A stretch of DNA of 64,000 bases from Myroides albus (GCF_009711045.1 NZ_WMJX01000004.1:1259-65258), one strand, 5' to 3'. Shown: positions 7,862 through 17,807, counted from the first letter of the stretch. Translations and numbers: made by a program. Notes: generated from the letters alone by a model not told the origin.

Positions 7862-9227
7862 TAAGAAGACATTATTGGCTTTAGCTATGTCATTGTCTTT
7901 TGTTGGTATTTCCCAAGGTCAATCAGCCAATACTCAAAAGAGAAAGATTGATGGAGTAGTAGGAGTAGTTGGTAAATATGTGATTTTAGATTCTGAAATT
8001 GACAAAACATTATTGGAGTTAAAAGCACAGAATATCCCTGTGGGAAGTTTATCTCGCTGTGAATTATTTGAAAAATTATTAGAGGATAAGTTATATGCTC
8101 ACCAAGCGTTGCAAGATAGTTTAGATGTTCCAGATGCAGAGGTAACTACTTTTATGTCTGAACAGATTAATGGGATGGTAGAGCAAGTAGGATCGATGGA
8201 TCGCATCTTGAAGTTTTACAACAAAAAGAATGAAGAAGAATTTCGCGAGTACTTTTTTGAGATTGTAAAGCAGAATAAATTAACTCAGAATATGCAAAAG
8301 CACATTGTAGAGAAAGTAACTATCACTCCAGAAGAAGTGCGTCAGTTCTACAAATCTATTCCTGAGGATGAATTGCCAATGATTGGAGATGAAGTGGAGA
8401 TTGCAGAAATTGTTGTCAGACCAGAGGTTTCAAAAGAGCAAAAACAAAAAGTAATTGACCGTTTAAATGAAATGCGTAGAGATGTTTTAGAGAACGGGGC
8501 GAGCTTTTTTAGTAAGGCTGTATTATTTACAGACGATAAGGGGTCCGCAACAAATGGAGGATTTTATTCTATAACAAAGAAGTCGCCATTTGTAAAAGAG
8601 TTTAAAGAAGTTGCTTTTAGTTTAGCAGAAGGTGAAATTTCACAACCATTTGAAACTGAGTTCGGATATCATATCATTTATTTAGAGAAAATTAGAGGTC
8701 AGAATTTAGATTTGAGACATATTCTCTTGGTACCAAAACCTACAGATGAGGCTTTAGAAGAAGCAAAGAAAAAAATCGAGGGGATTCGCGAGAAAATTGT
8801 CAATAAAGAAATTAGTTTTGCCGATGCAGCAGCAGCGTCTTCAGATAATAAAGATACCAAGCAAAACGGCGGTATTATGAGAGATCAGATGACAATGGAT
8901 CCGCGTTTCGAGTTAAATAATATGGATGATAGAGAATTGTATCAGTTAGTTGCTAATCTTGGAGAAGGAGAAGTATCTCAACCAGCGATTAAGTACGATT
9001 TTCACAAACAAGAAAAAACTTACCGCATTGTTACGATAAATAAAAAGTATCCATCACATAAAATGGATTTTGCGGAAGATTATACGAAGATTAGAAACCT
9101 TGCATTGAATAAAAAACAAGGAGAAGAACTTCAAAAATGGATATCTAAGAAGCTAAATGATGCTTATATCAATATCCAAGGTGAATTTCGCGATTGTAAA
9201 TTCCGTAATAATTGGGTCAAAAAATAA
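7848..9227 (+). CDS. surA: SurA-type periplasmic peptidyl-prolyl isomerase/chaperone
   Basis: A 459-aa exported chaperone that should escort unfolded outer-membrane proteins. The signal peptide MRFFNKKTLLALAMSLSFVG ends near ISQGQ. A SurA N-terminal domain (about 30-165; VVGVVGKYVILDSEID is typical) is followed by two parvulin domains: residues about 180-280, with GGFYSITKKSPFVKEF and FGYHIIYLEKI, and about 288-395, starting LRHILLVPKP. The reading frame is open from 7827, but the ATG at 7848 follows AAGAGGT and gives a clean signal peptide. It overlaps the upstream lipoprotein gene and ends in a strong terminator. Confidence 0.9.
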   Translation: MRFFNKKTLLALAMSLSFVGISQGQSANTQKRKIDGVVGVVGKYVILDSEIDKTLLELKAQNIPVGSLSRCELFEKLLEDKLYAHQALQDSLDVPDAEVTTFMSEQINGMVEQVGSMDRILKFYNKKNEEEFREYFFEIVKQNKLTQNMQKHIVEKVTITPEEVRQFYKSIPEDELPMIGDEVEIAEIVVRPEVSKEQKQKVIDRLNEMRRDVLENGASFFSKAVLFTDDKGSATNGGFYSITKKSPFVKEFKEVAFSLAEGEISQPFETEFGYHIIYLEKIRGQNLDLRHILLVPKPTDEALEEAKKKIEGIREKIVNKEISFADAAAASSDNKDTKQNGGIMRDQMTMDPRFELNNMDDRELYQLVANLGEGEVSQPAIKYDFHKQEKTYRIVTINKKYPSHKMDFAEDYTKIRNLALNKKQGEELQKWISKKLNDAYINIQGEFRDCKFRNNWVKK

Positions 9228-9250
9228 GAATTTAATAATCTGAGATAAAG

Positions 9251-9290
9251 AAAACGACATTTTAGCAATAGGCTGAAATGTCGTTTTTTT
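9251..9290 (+). terminator. Terminator of the lipoprotein-surA operon
   Basis: Stem AACGACATTT/AAATGTCGTT with a 13-base loop, then T7, 24 bases after the surA stop. Confidence 0.85.
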
Positions 9291-9770
9291 ATAAAATAAA
9301 GGGTAAATTTTACAAAATCCTATTTTAACCATTAAAAAAGAATTAATATCAAATAAAATGGTTTTAATTATTAAAAGTACTGAGTTTTATTCATCAAAAT
9401 AGAATCTTTATAAATAATAATTTTTGGTTTTGAGGGTTTGATTAAAAATTTTTGAAAATAAAGAAGTTTGATTAAATTTGTGATGACAAAAATAAATACC
9501 AGTACAACTCTTTTTTAGATTAAAAGTTAATTGGTCTTGAATCACTTAAAGCAAGAGTGATATGAGTTTCTTAATCGAAACTTATTTTATTTAATACAAT
9601 GTTATTTAAGTAGAGAAATCACAGTTATGCTAAGTTTTAAAAGTAGTCCGTTTACCTTTTGTTTGAGAAATGAAATTGTCTTGTATGATAACTAATTAGG
9701 AATAATGTTTTACGGGTTGATTAACAAGTTGTATTTAATCAGTCAGCCTTAAATTTAATAGAGATTAATT
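9291..9770. other. acnB upstream region with long putative leader
   Basis: About 480 bases without a gene. A consensus promoter at 9451-9480 implies an untranslated leader of about 280 bases. Within it two small hairpins lie side by side: ATCACT/AGTGAT (9541-9561) and AGTTTC/GAAACT (9565-9582). No known riboswitch motif was seen. Confidence 0.5.
9451..9480 (+). promoter_or_regulatory. Promoter of acnB
   Basis: TTTG (9451-9454), an 18-base spacer and TAAATTTG (9473-9480) form a full Bacteroidota promoter. The ATG lies far downstream at 9771. Confidence 0.6.
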
Positions 9771-12533
9771 ATGAGCCTTTATAAGGATTACATCAACGAG
9801 ATTGAAGAAAGAAAAAATCAAGGACTTAACCCTAAGCCAATTGACGGTGCTGAACTATTAAGTGAAGTTATAGCACAAGTAAAAGATGCTGAGAACGAAT
9901 ACCATGAGGATTCTCTTAAGCTTTTTATTTATAATGTTTTACCTGGCACTACAAGTGCTGCTGGTGTTAAAGCAAAGTTTTTAAAAGAAATTATCTTAGG
10001 TGAGGTTGTAGTAAAAGAAATTACTCCAGCTTTTGCTTTCGAATTATTATCTCATATGAAGGGAGGTCCTTCTATCGAGGTTCTTTTAGATTTAGCATTA
10101 GGTAATGATGAAGCTATCGCTTTAGAAGCTGCTAAAGTACTTAAGACACAAGTGTTCTTATACGATGCAGATACATTACGTCTAAAAGAGGCTTTCTTAG
10201 CTGGTAATGCTATTGCTAAGGATATCTTAGAGAGCTATGCTAAAGCAGAGTTCTTTACTGAACTTCCTGAAGTGGCTGAGAAAATAGATGTAGTGACTTT
10301 CATCGCTGGTGAAGGGGATATCTCTACAGACTTATTATCTCCAGGTAACCAAGCTCACTCTCGTTCTGACCGTGAACTTCATGGACAGTGTATGATCACT
10401 CCTCAGGCTCAACAAGAGATTAAAGCGCTACAAGCAGCTCATCCTGGTAAAAGCGTGATGTTAATCGCGGAAAAAGGAACAATGGGAGTGGGGTCTTCTA
10501 GAATGTCAGGTGTGAATAACGTAGCATTATGGACAGGTAAACAAGCAAGTCCTTATGTACCTTTCGTTAATATTGCTCCAATTGTAGCAGGTACAAATGG
10601 AATTTCTCCTATTTTCTTAACGACTGTGGATGTAACAGGAGGTATCGGAATTGACCTTAAGAACTGGGTAAAGAAAACAGACGCAAATGGAAAAGTTGTC
10701 CTTAACGAAAAAGGAGAGCCTATCTTAGAGGAAGTTTACTCTGTAGCAACAGGAACTGTATTGACAATTAATACAAAGACAAAAAAACTTTATAACGGAG
10801 AAAAAGAGCTTATCGATATTTCTAAAGCCTTAACTCCACAAAAAATGGAGTTTATCAAAGCAGGTGGTTCTTATGCTATCGTGTTTGGTAAAAAAATTCA
10901 AACTTTCGCTGCAAAAGTATTGGGTATAACAGCTCCAACAGTATTTGCTCCTTCAAAAGAAGTTTCTGTGGAAGGACAAGGACTTACAGCTGTAGAGAAA
11001 ATCTTCAATAGAAATGCAGTAGGAGTAGCTCCAGGAAAAGTATTACACGCTGGATCTGATGTACGTGTAGAAGTTAATATCGTTGGGTCTCAAGATACAA
11101 CTGGTCTTATGACTGCTCAAGAGTTAGAGGCAATGGCTGCTACAGTTATTTCTCCTATTGTAGATGGAGCTTACCAATCTGGATGTCACACTGCTTCTGT
11201 ATGGGACAAAAAAGCGCAGGCTAATATCCCTAAATTGATGAAGTTTATGAACGACTTCGGTTTAATTACAGCACGTGACCCTAAAGGTGAATACCATTCT
11301 ATGACTGACGTTATTCACAAAGTATTGAATGATATTACAATTGACGATTGGGCTATTATTATCGGTGGTGACTCACATACGAGAATGTCTAAGGGAGTTG
11401 CTTTCGGTGCGGATTCAGGAACAGTTGCTTTAGCTCTAGCTACAGGTGAGGCTTCAATGCCAATTCCAGAGTCAGTTAAAGTTACTTTCAAAGGAACTAT
11501 GAAACCACATATGGATTTCCGTGACGTGGTGCATGCTACACAATCTCAAATGTTGAAACAATTCGCAGGAGAGAACGTATTCCAAGGAAGAATTATCGAA
11601 GTACATATCGGAACTCTTCTTGCTGACCAAGCCTTTACATTTACAGACTGGACTGCAGAGATGAAAGCTAAAGCATCTATCTGTATTTCTCAAGACGATA
11701 CTTTAATTGAATCATTAGAAATAGCAAAAAGCCGTATCCAAATCATGATTGAGAAAGGTATGGATAATAAAAATCAAGTGCTTCAAGGCTTGATTGACAA
11801 GGCTAATAAGCGTATCGAAGAGATTAGATCAGGTGAAAAACCAGCTTTAACTCCAGATGCTAATGCTAAGTATTATGCTGAGGTAGTGATTGACTTAGAT
11901 ATTATCGAGGAGCCAATGATTGCTGACCCAGATGTAAATAACGAAGATGTTTCTAAACGCTATACACACGATACAATTAGAGAGCTTTCTTACTATGGAG
12001 ACAACAAAAAAGTTGACTTAGGTTTCGTAGGTTCTTGTATGGTACATAAAGACGACTTGAAGATTGTTTCTCAAATGCTTAAAAACATTGAAAAACAAAG
12101 TGGTGAAGTTAAGTTTAATGCTCCATTAGTAGTGGCTGCTCCGACTTACAACATCATCGACGAGTTGAAAGCTGAAGGAGATTGGGAATACTTACAAAAA
12201 TATTCAGGATTTGAGTTCAGTGACTTGTTGCCAAAAAGCAATGCTCGTACAGAGTATGAAAACATTATGTACTTAGAGCGCCCTGGTTGTAACTTATGTA
12301 TGGGGAACCAAGAGAAAGCAGCTAAAGGTGATACTGTAATGGCTACATCTACTCGTTTATTCCAAGGACGTGTAGTAGAAGATTCAGAACGCAAAAAAGG
12401 AGAATCTTTATTAGCTTCTACACCAGTAGTAGTATTATCTGCTATCTTAGGAAGAATACCAACTATCGAAGAATATAAAGCTTCAGTAGAAGGAATTAAC
12501 TTAACTAAGTTTAAGCCAATTCCTACTAAGTAA
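9771..12533 (+). CDS. acnB: Aconitate hydratase B
   Basis: Cytosolic 4Fe-4S enzyme that isomerises citrate and isocitrate; AcnB can also act as 2-methylisocitrate dehydratase. At 920 aa it is somewhat longer than E. coli AcnB (865). The N-terminal HEAT-like domain (about 1-160) and the swivel domain come first, the reverse order of AcnA-type enzymes. The three expected cluster cysteines are present: the Cys in GFVGSCMVHK (about 762) and the pair in ERPGCNLCMGNQ (about 845-848). Also visible are QAHSRSDRELHGQC and IGGDSHTRMSKGVAFGADSG. It is followed by its own terminator and then OsmC and a second aconitase. Confidence 0.96.
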   Translation: MSLYKDYINEIEERKNQGLNPKPIDGAELLSEVIAQVKDAENEYHEDSLKLFIYNVLPGTTSAAGVKAKFLKEIILGEVVVKEITPAFAFELLSHMKGGPSIEVLLDLALGNDEAIALEAAKVLKTQVFLYDADTLRLKEAFLAGNAIAKDILESYAKAEFFTELPEVAEKIDVVTFIAGEGDISTDLLSPGNQAHSRSDRELHGQCMITPQAQQEIKALQAAHPGKSVMLIAEKGTMGVGSSRMSGVNNVALWTGKQASPYVPFVNIAPIVAGTNGISPIFLTTVDVTGGIGIDLKNWVKKTDANGKVVLNEKGEPILEEVYSVATGTVLTINTKTKKLYNGEKELIDISKALTPQKMEFIKAGGSYAIVFGKKIQTFAAKVLGITAPTVFAPSKEVSVEGQGLTAVEKIFNRNAVGVAPGKVLHAGSDVRVEVNIVGSQDTTGLMTAQELEAMAATVISPIVDGAYQSGCHTASVWDKKAQANIPKLMKFMNDFGLITARDPKGEYHSMTDVIHKVLNDITIDDWAIIIGGDSHTRMSKGVAFGADSGTVALALATGEASMPIPESVKVTFKGTMKPHMDFRDVVHATQSQMLKQFAGENVFQGRIIEVHIGTLLADQAFTFTDWTAEMKAKASICISQDDTLIESLEIAKSRIQIMIEKGMDNKNQVLQGLIDKANKRIEEIRSGEKPALTPDANAKYYAEVVIDLDIIEEPMIADPDVNNEDVSKRYTHDTIRELSYYGDNKKVDLGFVGSCMVHKDDLKIVSQMLKNIEKQSGEVKFNAPLVVAAPTYNIIDELKAEGDWEYLQKYSGFEFSDLLPKSNARTEYENIMYLERPGCNLCMGNQEKAAKGDTVMATSTRLFQGRVVEDSERKKGESLLASTPVVVLSAILGRIPTIEEYKASVEGINLTKFKPIPTK

Positions 12534-12556
12534 TTTAAATAGTATTTATATATACC

Positions 12557-12594
12557 AAGCGAGGTAGTCCATACAGACTACCTCGCTTTTTTTA
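12557..12594. terminator. Terminator of acnB (probably bidirectional)
   Basis: Perfect 13-bp stem (12557-12569 with 12576-12588), 6-base loop, T7 on the plus side. On the minus strand it could also end osmC transcripts. Confidence 0.9.
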
Positions 12595-12625
12595 TGATAT
12601 ACTTGATTATAATATGATGCTTGTT

Positions 12626-13090
12626 TTAACTGAAACATTGTGCATGATGCTCTATTTCAAAATTGCAAGAATTAGCAATAAAACAAAGTTTATTGGCTTG
12701 GGTATGCAGTTGTAGGGCTAATTCTTTTTGCGATTCATCTTTGATGCGTATTATCGGATTTAAAACTACTTTAGTTATACGTCCACTGCCATCATCATTT
12801 AGTACCAATGTAGCTTGTGAATTATCTTCGTAAGTAAGCACCTCTATATTGTGTTGTTGGCATACATACAGATAAGACATCATGTGGCAAGAGGTAATGG
12901 CACTCAATAGTAAATCTTCTGGATTTAGCAAGTTAGGATCTCCTTTAAAGGCTTTGGCTGCTGAAATAGCTAAAATATCTTTTCCCTCTATTTTGATAGT
13001 GTGACTTTTGGCATACACCTTTTTGTTTGACTCTTTTTGCTTGTCGGGCGCTATCCAATTTAAGGCTGCTTTAAAAAGATGTTTGTACAT
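12626..13090 (-). CDS. OsmC-family protein
   Basis: A 154-aa protein of the OsmC/Ohr fold, small cytosolic thiol peroxidases that reduce organic hydroperoxides. Two conserved cysteines are present: one in AITSCHMMSYLYVC (about residue 68), one in IANSCNFEIEH (about 144). The N-terminal segment HTIKIEGKDILAISAAKAFKG and LLNPEDLLLSAITSC are typical of the YhfA/OsmC-like branch. It stands alone between two aconitase genes on the opposite strand. A -7 box (13173-13180) and an inverted repeat in the leader (13101-13132) may control it. A protective role for iron-sulfur enzymes is only suggested by position. Confidence 0.85.
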   Translation of the reverse strand: MYKHLFKAALNWIAPDKQKESNKKVYAKSHTIKIEGKDILAISAAKAFKGDPNLLNPEDLLLSAITSCHMMSYLYVCQQHNIEVLTYEDNSQATLVLNDDGSGRITKVVLNPIIRIKDESQKELALQLHTQANKLCFIANSCNFEIEHHAQCFS

Positions 13091-13100
13091 AGTATTGGCT

Positions 13101-13132
13101 TATCTAAATGTTTTGTTTTGTGTATTTAGATA
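13101..13132. promoter_or_regulatory. Inverted repeat in the osmC leader, possible operator or hairpin
   Basis: TATCTAAAT (13101-13109) and ATTTAGATA (13124-13132) form a perfect 9-bp inverted repeat with a 14-base spacer, 11-42 bases before the osmC ATG. It could be a leader hairpin or a dimer binding site. Confidence 0.4.
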
Positions 13133-13172
13133 GTAGTGGAGTTAGAGTAACTCTTACTATCAATGATTTATT

Positions 13173-13180
13173 CAAATTTA
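13173..13180 (-). promoter_or_regulatory. -7 promoter box of osmC
   Basis: TAAATTTG on the minus strand, about 83 bases upstream of the osmC ATG. Confidence 0.45.
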
Positions 13181-13344
13181 AACAAAATACACATCTATTT
13201 TTTTGTTATCATGTCGTCTTTATACTTTGTATTTGGGTATTCCTTGCAAATCTACTTTGTTTAAGTAGAATCATTTTAAATATATTGTTTTAACATTTAT
13301 ATAGAATTTATAAGCCTTAAAATATATTAAATTGGGTGTAAATA

Positions 13345-13352
13345 TAAATTTG
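13345..13352 (+). promoter_or_regulatory. -7 promoter box of the second aconitase
   Basis: TAAATTTG, 19 bases before the ATG at 13372, predicting a short leader of about 14 bases. No clear -33 element. Confidence 0.5.
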
Positions 13353-13371
13353 TAAATAAAAGTATTTTACT

Positions 13372-15633
13372 ATGGCTTTTGATATAGAAATGATTAAGAA
13401 AGTGTATGCAAAGATGCCTGCTCACGTGGAGAAAGCGAGAGAGTTAGTAGGGCGTCCTTTGACACTAACAGAAAAGATTTTGTACACGCACTTATGGGAA
13501 GGGAGTCCTTCTCAAGTATTTGAAAGAGGAAAAGACTATGTGGATTTTGCGCCAGATAGAGTAGCTTGTCAAGATGCAACAGCACAAATGGCATTACTAC
13601 AGTTTATGCATGCTGGAAAAGATAAAGTGGCAGTACCAACTACAGTACACTGTGATCACTTGATTCAAGCAAAAGTTGGAGCTTCTACTGATTTGCAAGT
13701 TGCACAGAATCAATCTTCAGAAGTATTTAATTTCTTGTCATCTGTATCTAATAAATATGGTATTGGTTTCTGGAAGCCAGGAGCAGGTATTATTCACCAA
13801 ATTGTGCTAGAGAACTATGCTTTCCCAGGAGGATTAATGATAGGTACAGATTCACATACAGTTAATGCTGGTGGTCTAGGTATGTTAGCTATCGGTGTAG
13901 GTGGAGCTGATGCAGTAGATGTAATGTCTGGTATGGCTTGGGAATTGAAGTTTCCTAAATTAATAGGTGTGAAATTAACTGGAAAGTTAAATGGTTGGAC
14001 AGCACCTAAAGACGTTATCCTTAAAGTAGCTGACATTCTAACTGTGAAAGGTGGAACTGGAGCTATCGTAGAGTATTTCGGTGAAGGGGCTACTTCTATG
14101 TCATGTACTGGTAAAGGTACTATCTGTAATATGGGAGCTGAGATAGGCGCGACTACTTCTACATTTGGATACGATGATTCAATGAGAAGATATTTAGCTG
14201 CTACAGGTCGTCAAGATGTAGTCGATGCTGCTGATAAGGTAGCTGAGCACTTAACAGCTGATGCTGATGTGTACGCTAATCCAGAAAAGTATTTTGATCA
14301 ATTGATTGAGATTAACCTATCAGAATTGGAACCGCATATTAATGGGCCTTTCACTCCTGATAGAGGAACCCCTGTATCGAAAATGAAACAGGAGGCTCAA
14401 GCTAATGGATGGCCATTAAAAGTAGAGTGGGGACTAATAGGTTCATGTACAAACTCTTCTTATGAAGATATGTCTAGAGCGGCTTCTATTGTAGAACAAG
14501 CAGTAGCTCAAGGAATCACTCCTAAGGCAGAGTTTGGTATTAACCCAGGTTCTGAACAAATACGTTATACGATCGAAAGAGATGGTATCATTGAGACTTT
14601 TGAGAAGATGGGGACTAAAGTATTTACAAATGCTTGTGGACCATGTATTGGTCAATGGGATCGTGAAGGAGCAGATAAGCAAGAGAAAAACACGATTGTG
14701 CATTCGTTTAACCGTAACTTCTCTAAACGTGCAGATGGTAACCCAAATACGCATGCTTTCGTAACTTCGCCAGAAATGGTAGCTGCATTAGCTATTGCTG
14801 GAGATTTAAGTTTTAATCCTATCACAGATACTTTAATAAACGATGAAGGTCAAGAGGTAAAATTACTTCCTCCAACTGGTGACGAATTGCCAACTAAGGG
14901 ATTTGATGTAGAAGATCCAGGTTATCAAGCACCAGCTGCTGACGGTTCAAATGTCGTAGTGGAAGTAAACCCAGCATCTAATCGCCTTCAGTTGTTAGAA
15001 CCGTTTACTCCGTGGGATGGAAAGAATATTACTGGAGCTAAATTGCTAATCAAAGCTTTTGGTAAATGTACTACGGATCATATCTCTATGGCAGGTCCTT
15101 GGTTGCGTTTCCGTGGCCACTTAGATAATATTTCGGACAATATGTTGATCGGGGCTGAGAATGCTTTTAATCATGAAACAAATAAAGTTAAGAATCAACT
15201 CACAGGAGAGTATGGAGCTGTACCTGCTGTGCAGCGAGCTTATAAAGCGGCTGGTATTCCGACAATCGTAGTAGGAGATCAAAACTATGGTGAGGGATCA
15301 TCACGTGAGCACGCAGCTATGGAGCCTCGTCACTTAGGCGTTAAAGCGGTTTTAGTGAAGTCTTTTGCACGTATTCATGAAACAAACTTAAAGAAACAAG
15401 GTATGTTAGCTTTAACGTTTGCTAATGAAGCAGATTATGATAAAATTCAAGAGGATGACATTATCAACTTCTTAGACTTAACTGAGTTCGCCCCAGGTAA
15501 GCAATTATCATTAGAGTTTGTACACGCAGATGGTTCTAAAGACGTGATTAAAGCTAATCACACATATAATGCAAGTCAAATAGAATGGTTTAAAGCAGGT
15601 TCTGCATTAAACTTAATTGCAGCAGGTAAATAG
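13372..15633 (+). CDS. acn: Aconitate hydratase, mitochondrial type
   Basis: A 753-aa 4Fe-4S enzyme of the TCA cycle, close in length and motifs to mitochondrial aconitase rather than to bacterial AcnA (about 890 aa). Cluster cysteines: [13 protein letters not shown] (about residue 364) and ACGPCIGQW (about 423-426). Substrate loops: [34 protein letters not shown] and, in the C-terminal swivel domain, [15 protein letters not shown]. It lies 0.8 kb after acnB with an osmC gene between on the other strand, so the strain carries two non-orthologous aconitases. Separate promoters suggest separate regulation. Confidence 0.95.
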   Translation: MAFDIEMIKKVYAKMPAHVEKARELVGRPLTLTEKILYTHLWEGSPSQVFERGKDYVDFAPDRVACQDATAQMALLQFMHAGKDKVAVPTTVHCDHLIQAKVGASTDLQVAQNQSSEVFNFLSSVSNKYGIGFWKPGAGIIHQIVLENYAFPGGLMIGTDSHTVNAGGLGMLAIGVGGADAVDVMSGMAWELKFPKLIGVKLTGKLNGWTAPKDVILKVADILTVKGGTGAIVEYFGEGATSMSCTGKGTICNMGAEIGATTSTFGYDDSMRRYLAATGRQDVVDAADKVAEHLTADADVYANPEKYFDQLIEINLSELEPHINGPFTPDRGTPVSKMKQEAQANGWPLKVEWGLIGSCTNSSYEDMSRAASIVEQAVAQGITPKAEFGINPGSEQIRYTIERDGIIETFEKMGTKVFTNACGPCIGQWDREGADKQEKNTIVHSFNRNFSKRADGNPNTHAFVTSPEMVAALAIAGDLSFNPITDTLINDEGQEVKLLPPTGDELPTKGFDVEDPGYQAPAADGSNVVVEVNPASNRLQLLEPFTPWDGKNITGAKLLIKAFGKCTTDHISMAGPWLRFRGHLDNISDNMLIGAENAFNHETNKVKNQLTGEYGAVPAVQRAYKAAGIPTIVVGDQNYGEGSSREHAAMEPRHLGVKAVLVKSFARIHETNLKKQGMLALTFANEADYDKIQEDDIINFLDLTEFAPGKQLSLEFVHADGSKDVIKANHTYNASQIEWFKAGSALNLIAAGK

Positions 15634-15658
15634 ATATTAATATATCTACTATAATCAG

Positions 15659-15686
15659 AAAGGGTATCCTATTGGGTACTCTTTTT
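15659..15686 (+). terminator. Terminator of the second aconitase gene
   Basis: Ten-base-pair stem with two G-U pairs (15659-15668 with 15675-15684), loop of 6, ending in a T run. Confidence 0.65.
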
Positions 15687-15692
15687 GTTTTA

Positions 15693-16353
15693 TTAAAATT
15701 GATTTATAAAGTCTTTTTTAGCTACTAAAAGACATTCATTAATGGATGATTTTAGTAAGTCATAATCTCCTACTTTCCATTTTTTCTTGAATTTATTGAT
15801 ATTCTTTTTGTGATATTTTTGTGTGACAATATTATTATTCAGGTCTGTTATGGTAGAGGTAATGTTAATAAATAATTCTTTTCCTACTACGATAAAACCA
15901 TAGTAATTGACCGTAAGTCCATAGTGTAAATCAATTTCTTGAATTTGATTTACATTATATTTATTTCTTTCTTTCTTATATAATCGTAGTCTAATTCTGT
16001 TGTTTCTGCTTTGTGTATTACAGGAAGAGCATTGATATTTTTATAAAAATATATTCCTTATTAATAGAATCGTACTTTTTCTTTATCTCATTATTTATAG
16101 CTGTATAAATAATAGGTTTGTAAATGCTATCTATTTGTTCTAATCCTTTTTTGAACTTTGTTTGAGATGTAAGAGCCATATCTAACAAACCTTGTGCTCC
16201 ACTTTTTAGAACATGGACTTTTGGTTTATATATTGTAACAGCTATTTTTTTATTGTCTTTAAATACTTCTTTATTTAAAACTATCTGCCTTGAACTACAA
16301 GAACAAAATAAAACGATAATTGTAAGTAGATAGAATGTTTTGAAAGGTCTCAG
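15693..16353 (-). pseudogene. Broken lipoprotein gene (frameshift, no ATG)
   Basis: Minus-strand reading gives RPFKTFYLLTIIVLFCSCSS, a lipoprotein signal with lipobox-like cysteines. It is followed by about 85 residues of open frame (for example VHVLKSGAQGLLDMALTSQT) that stop shortly after residue 105. The frame continues in another phase after a five-base T run on the plus strand (16038-16042), reading on through HYGLTVNYYGFIVVGKELFI to a stop at 15693. Removing one base from this run gives one frame of 219 codons. The expected start codon reads CTG (16351-16353) instead of ATG. Two lesions suggest a decayed gene, although the homopolymer slip could be a sequencing error. The family is not recognised; it looks like a flavobacterial hypothetical lipoprotein. 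Confidence 0.7.
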
Positions 16354-16487
16354 AGTATTAGTTTATTTTCAAATTTTTGATAAAATTGTTATTTATTACT
16401 GTGATAGTACTGATATTATTATAGTATTTTTTGTACGACACTGTATTTTATAGTTATTTTGCGGTTATAAATACACAATAACACAAC

Positions 16488-17807
16488 ATGAGTGAATTAG
16501 ACGATAAGAAGATTGTTTTGGCAATTGATCAGAAACCAAAGTTAGGACAGTGGATCCTATTGAGTATTCAGCATTTATTTGCCATGTTTGGCGCTACTGT
16601 TTTGGTGCCGACTTTGACAGGAATGAATCCCGCAATAGCCCTTATATCAAGTGGGATAGGTACATTAGCTTTTATTGTTATAACAAAAGGGAGAGTGCCT
16701 TCTTATTTGGGGAGTTCTTTTGCTTTTATTAACCCGATTATAGCTCTTAAATTATTAGAGGCAGATCCTGCATCAGGTATGCCTGTGGGAAGTTTTTTGG
16801 TTGGGAGTTTTTTAGTGGGGGTAGTTTACTCTTTAGTGGCATTGTTAATTTCAAAAGCAGGTACAGGTTGGTTGATGAAATTGTTGCCACCTATTGTAGT
16901 AGGCCCGGTAATTATGGTAATCGGGTTGGGATTAGCCAATACAGCGGTAGGTATGGTGACGAACAATCCAAGTGGAGAGTATGATTTAACTTATGTTCTC
17001 ATAGGATTAGTGACACTTGCGATTACTATTATTACTGCGATTTTTACGAGAGGGTTCTTAAGTGTTATACCTGTTTTGGTTGGTATTATTGGAGGATATT
17101 CATTTGCAGCAATTATGGGGGTGGTCGATTTTACCAAAGTAATAGAGGCTCATTGGATAGAAGTACCAGAGTTTATGCTTCCATTTGTTGATTATACTCC
17201 TTCTATATCTTGGTATGTTATTTTGTTAATGTTGCCAGTGGCTATTGTGCCGATTGCTGAACATATTGGACATCAGTTAGTATTGAGTAAAGTGATAGGT
17301 AAAGATTTAATAAAGGATCCTGGACTACATAAGAGTATGTTAGGGGATGGAGTAGCCACTATGTTGGCTTCATTGATAGGAGGACCACCAAATACTACTT
17401 ATGGAGAGAATATAGGTGTGCTTGCTATAACACGTGCATTTAGTATCTATGTGTTTATAGGTGCTGCATGTTTTGCAATTATTTTTGGATTCTGTGGAAA
17501 GGTAGCGGCTTTGTTAAGTACTATACCAGCTCCAGTAATGGGTGGAGTATCTATTTTGTTATTTGGAATTATTGCATCAAGCGGATTGCGTATGTTAGTT
17601 GAAAACAATGTAGATTTTAAGATAAAGCGAAATCTAATTATTTCTTCTGTTATTTTGATTATTGGAATTGGAGGCGCAGCAATTCACATCGGAGAAGCGT
17701 TCTCATTAGAGGGGATGGCACTTGCCTCAATCATTGGTATTGTTTTAAACCTTGTTTTACCTGGAAAAAAGAATGTGAAATTCGAGGATATGTTTAAAGA
17801 TGAATAG
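16488..17807 (+). CDS. uraA: NCS2-family uracil permease
   Basis: A 439-aa inner-membrane transporter of the nucleobase-cation symporter-2 family, predicted to import uracil (possibly xanthine) with protons. The N-terminal signature LLSIQHLFAMFGATVLVP (about 25-42) and GENIGVLAITRAFSI (about 305-319) match UraA, including the Glu residues that contact uracil (one in IAEHIGHQ, about 258, one in GENIG). Hydrophobic segments fill nearly the whole length, consistent with 14 helices. It is monocistronic; a weak TATTTTG box lies just upstream. The choice of uracil over other bases is by motif similarity only. Confidence 0.88.
   Translation: MSELDDKKIVLAIDQKPKLGQWILLSIQHLFAMFGATVLVPTLTGMNPAIALISSGIGTLAFIVITKGRVPSYLGSSFAFINPIIALKLLEADPASGMPVGSFLVGSFLVGVVYSLVALLISKAGTGWLMKLLPPIVVGPVIMVIGLGLANTAVGMVTNNPSGEYDLTYVLIGLVTLAITIITAIFTRGFLSVIPVLVGIIGGYSFAAIMGVVDFTKVIEAHWIEVPEFMLPFVDYTPSISWYVILLMLPVAIVPIAEHIGHQLVLSKVIGKDLIKDPGLHKSMLGDGVATMLASLIGGPPNTTYGENIGVLAITRAFSIYVFIGAACFAIIFGFCGKVAALLSTIPAPVMGGVSILLFGIIASSGLRMLVENNVDFKIKRNLIISSVILIIGIGGAAIHIGEAFSLEGMALASIIGIVLNLVLPGKKNVKFEDMFKDE

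Noticed and set aside
13108-13293. 61-codon plus-strand frame between osmC and the second aconitase
   Set aside because: It covers the osmC promoter and leader region read backwards; hydrophobic residues come from T-rich sequence.
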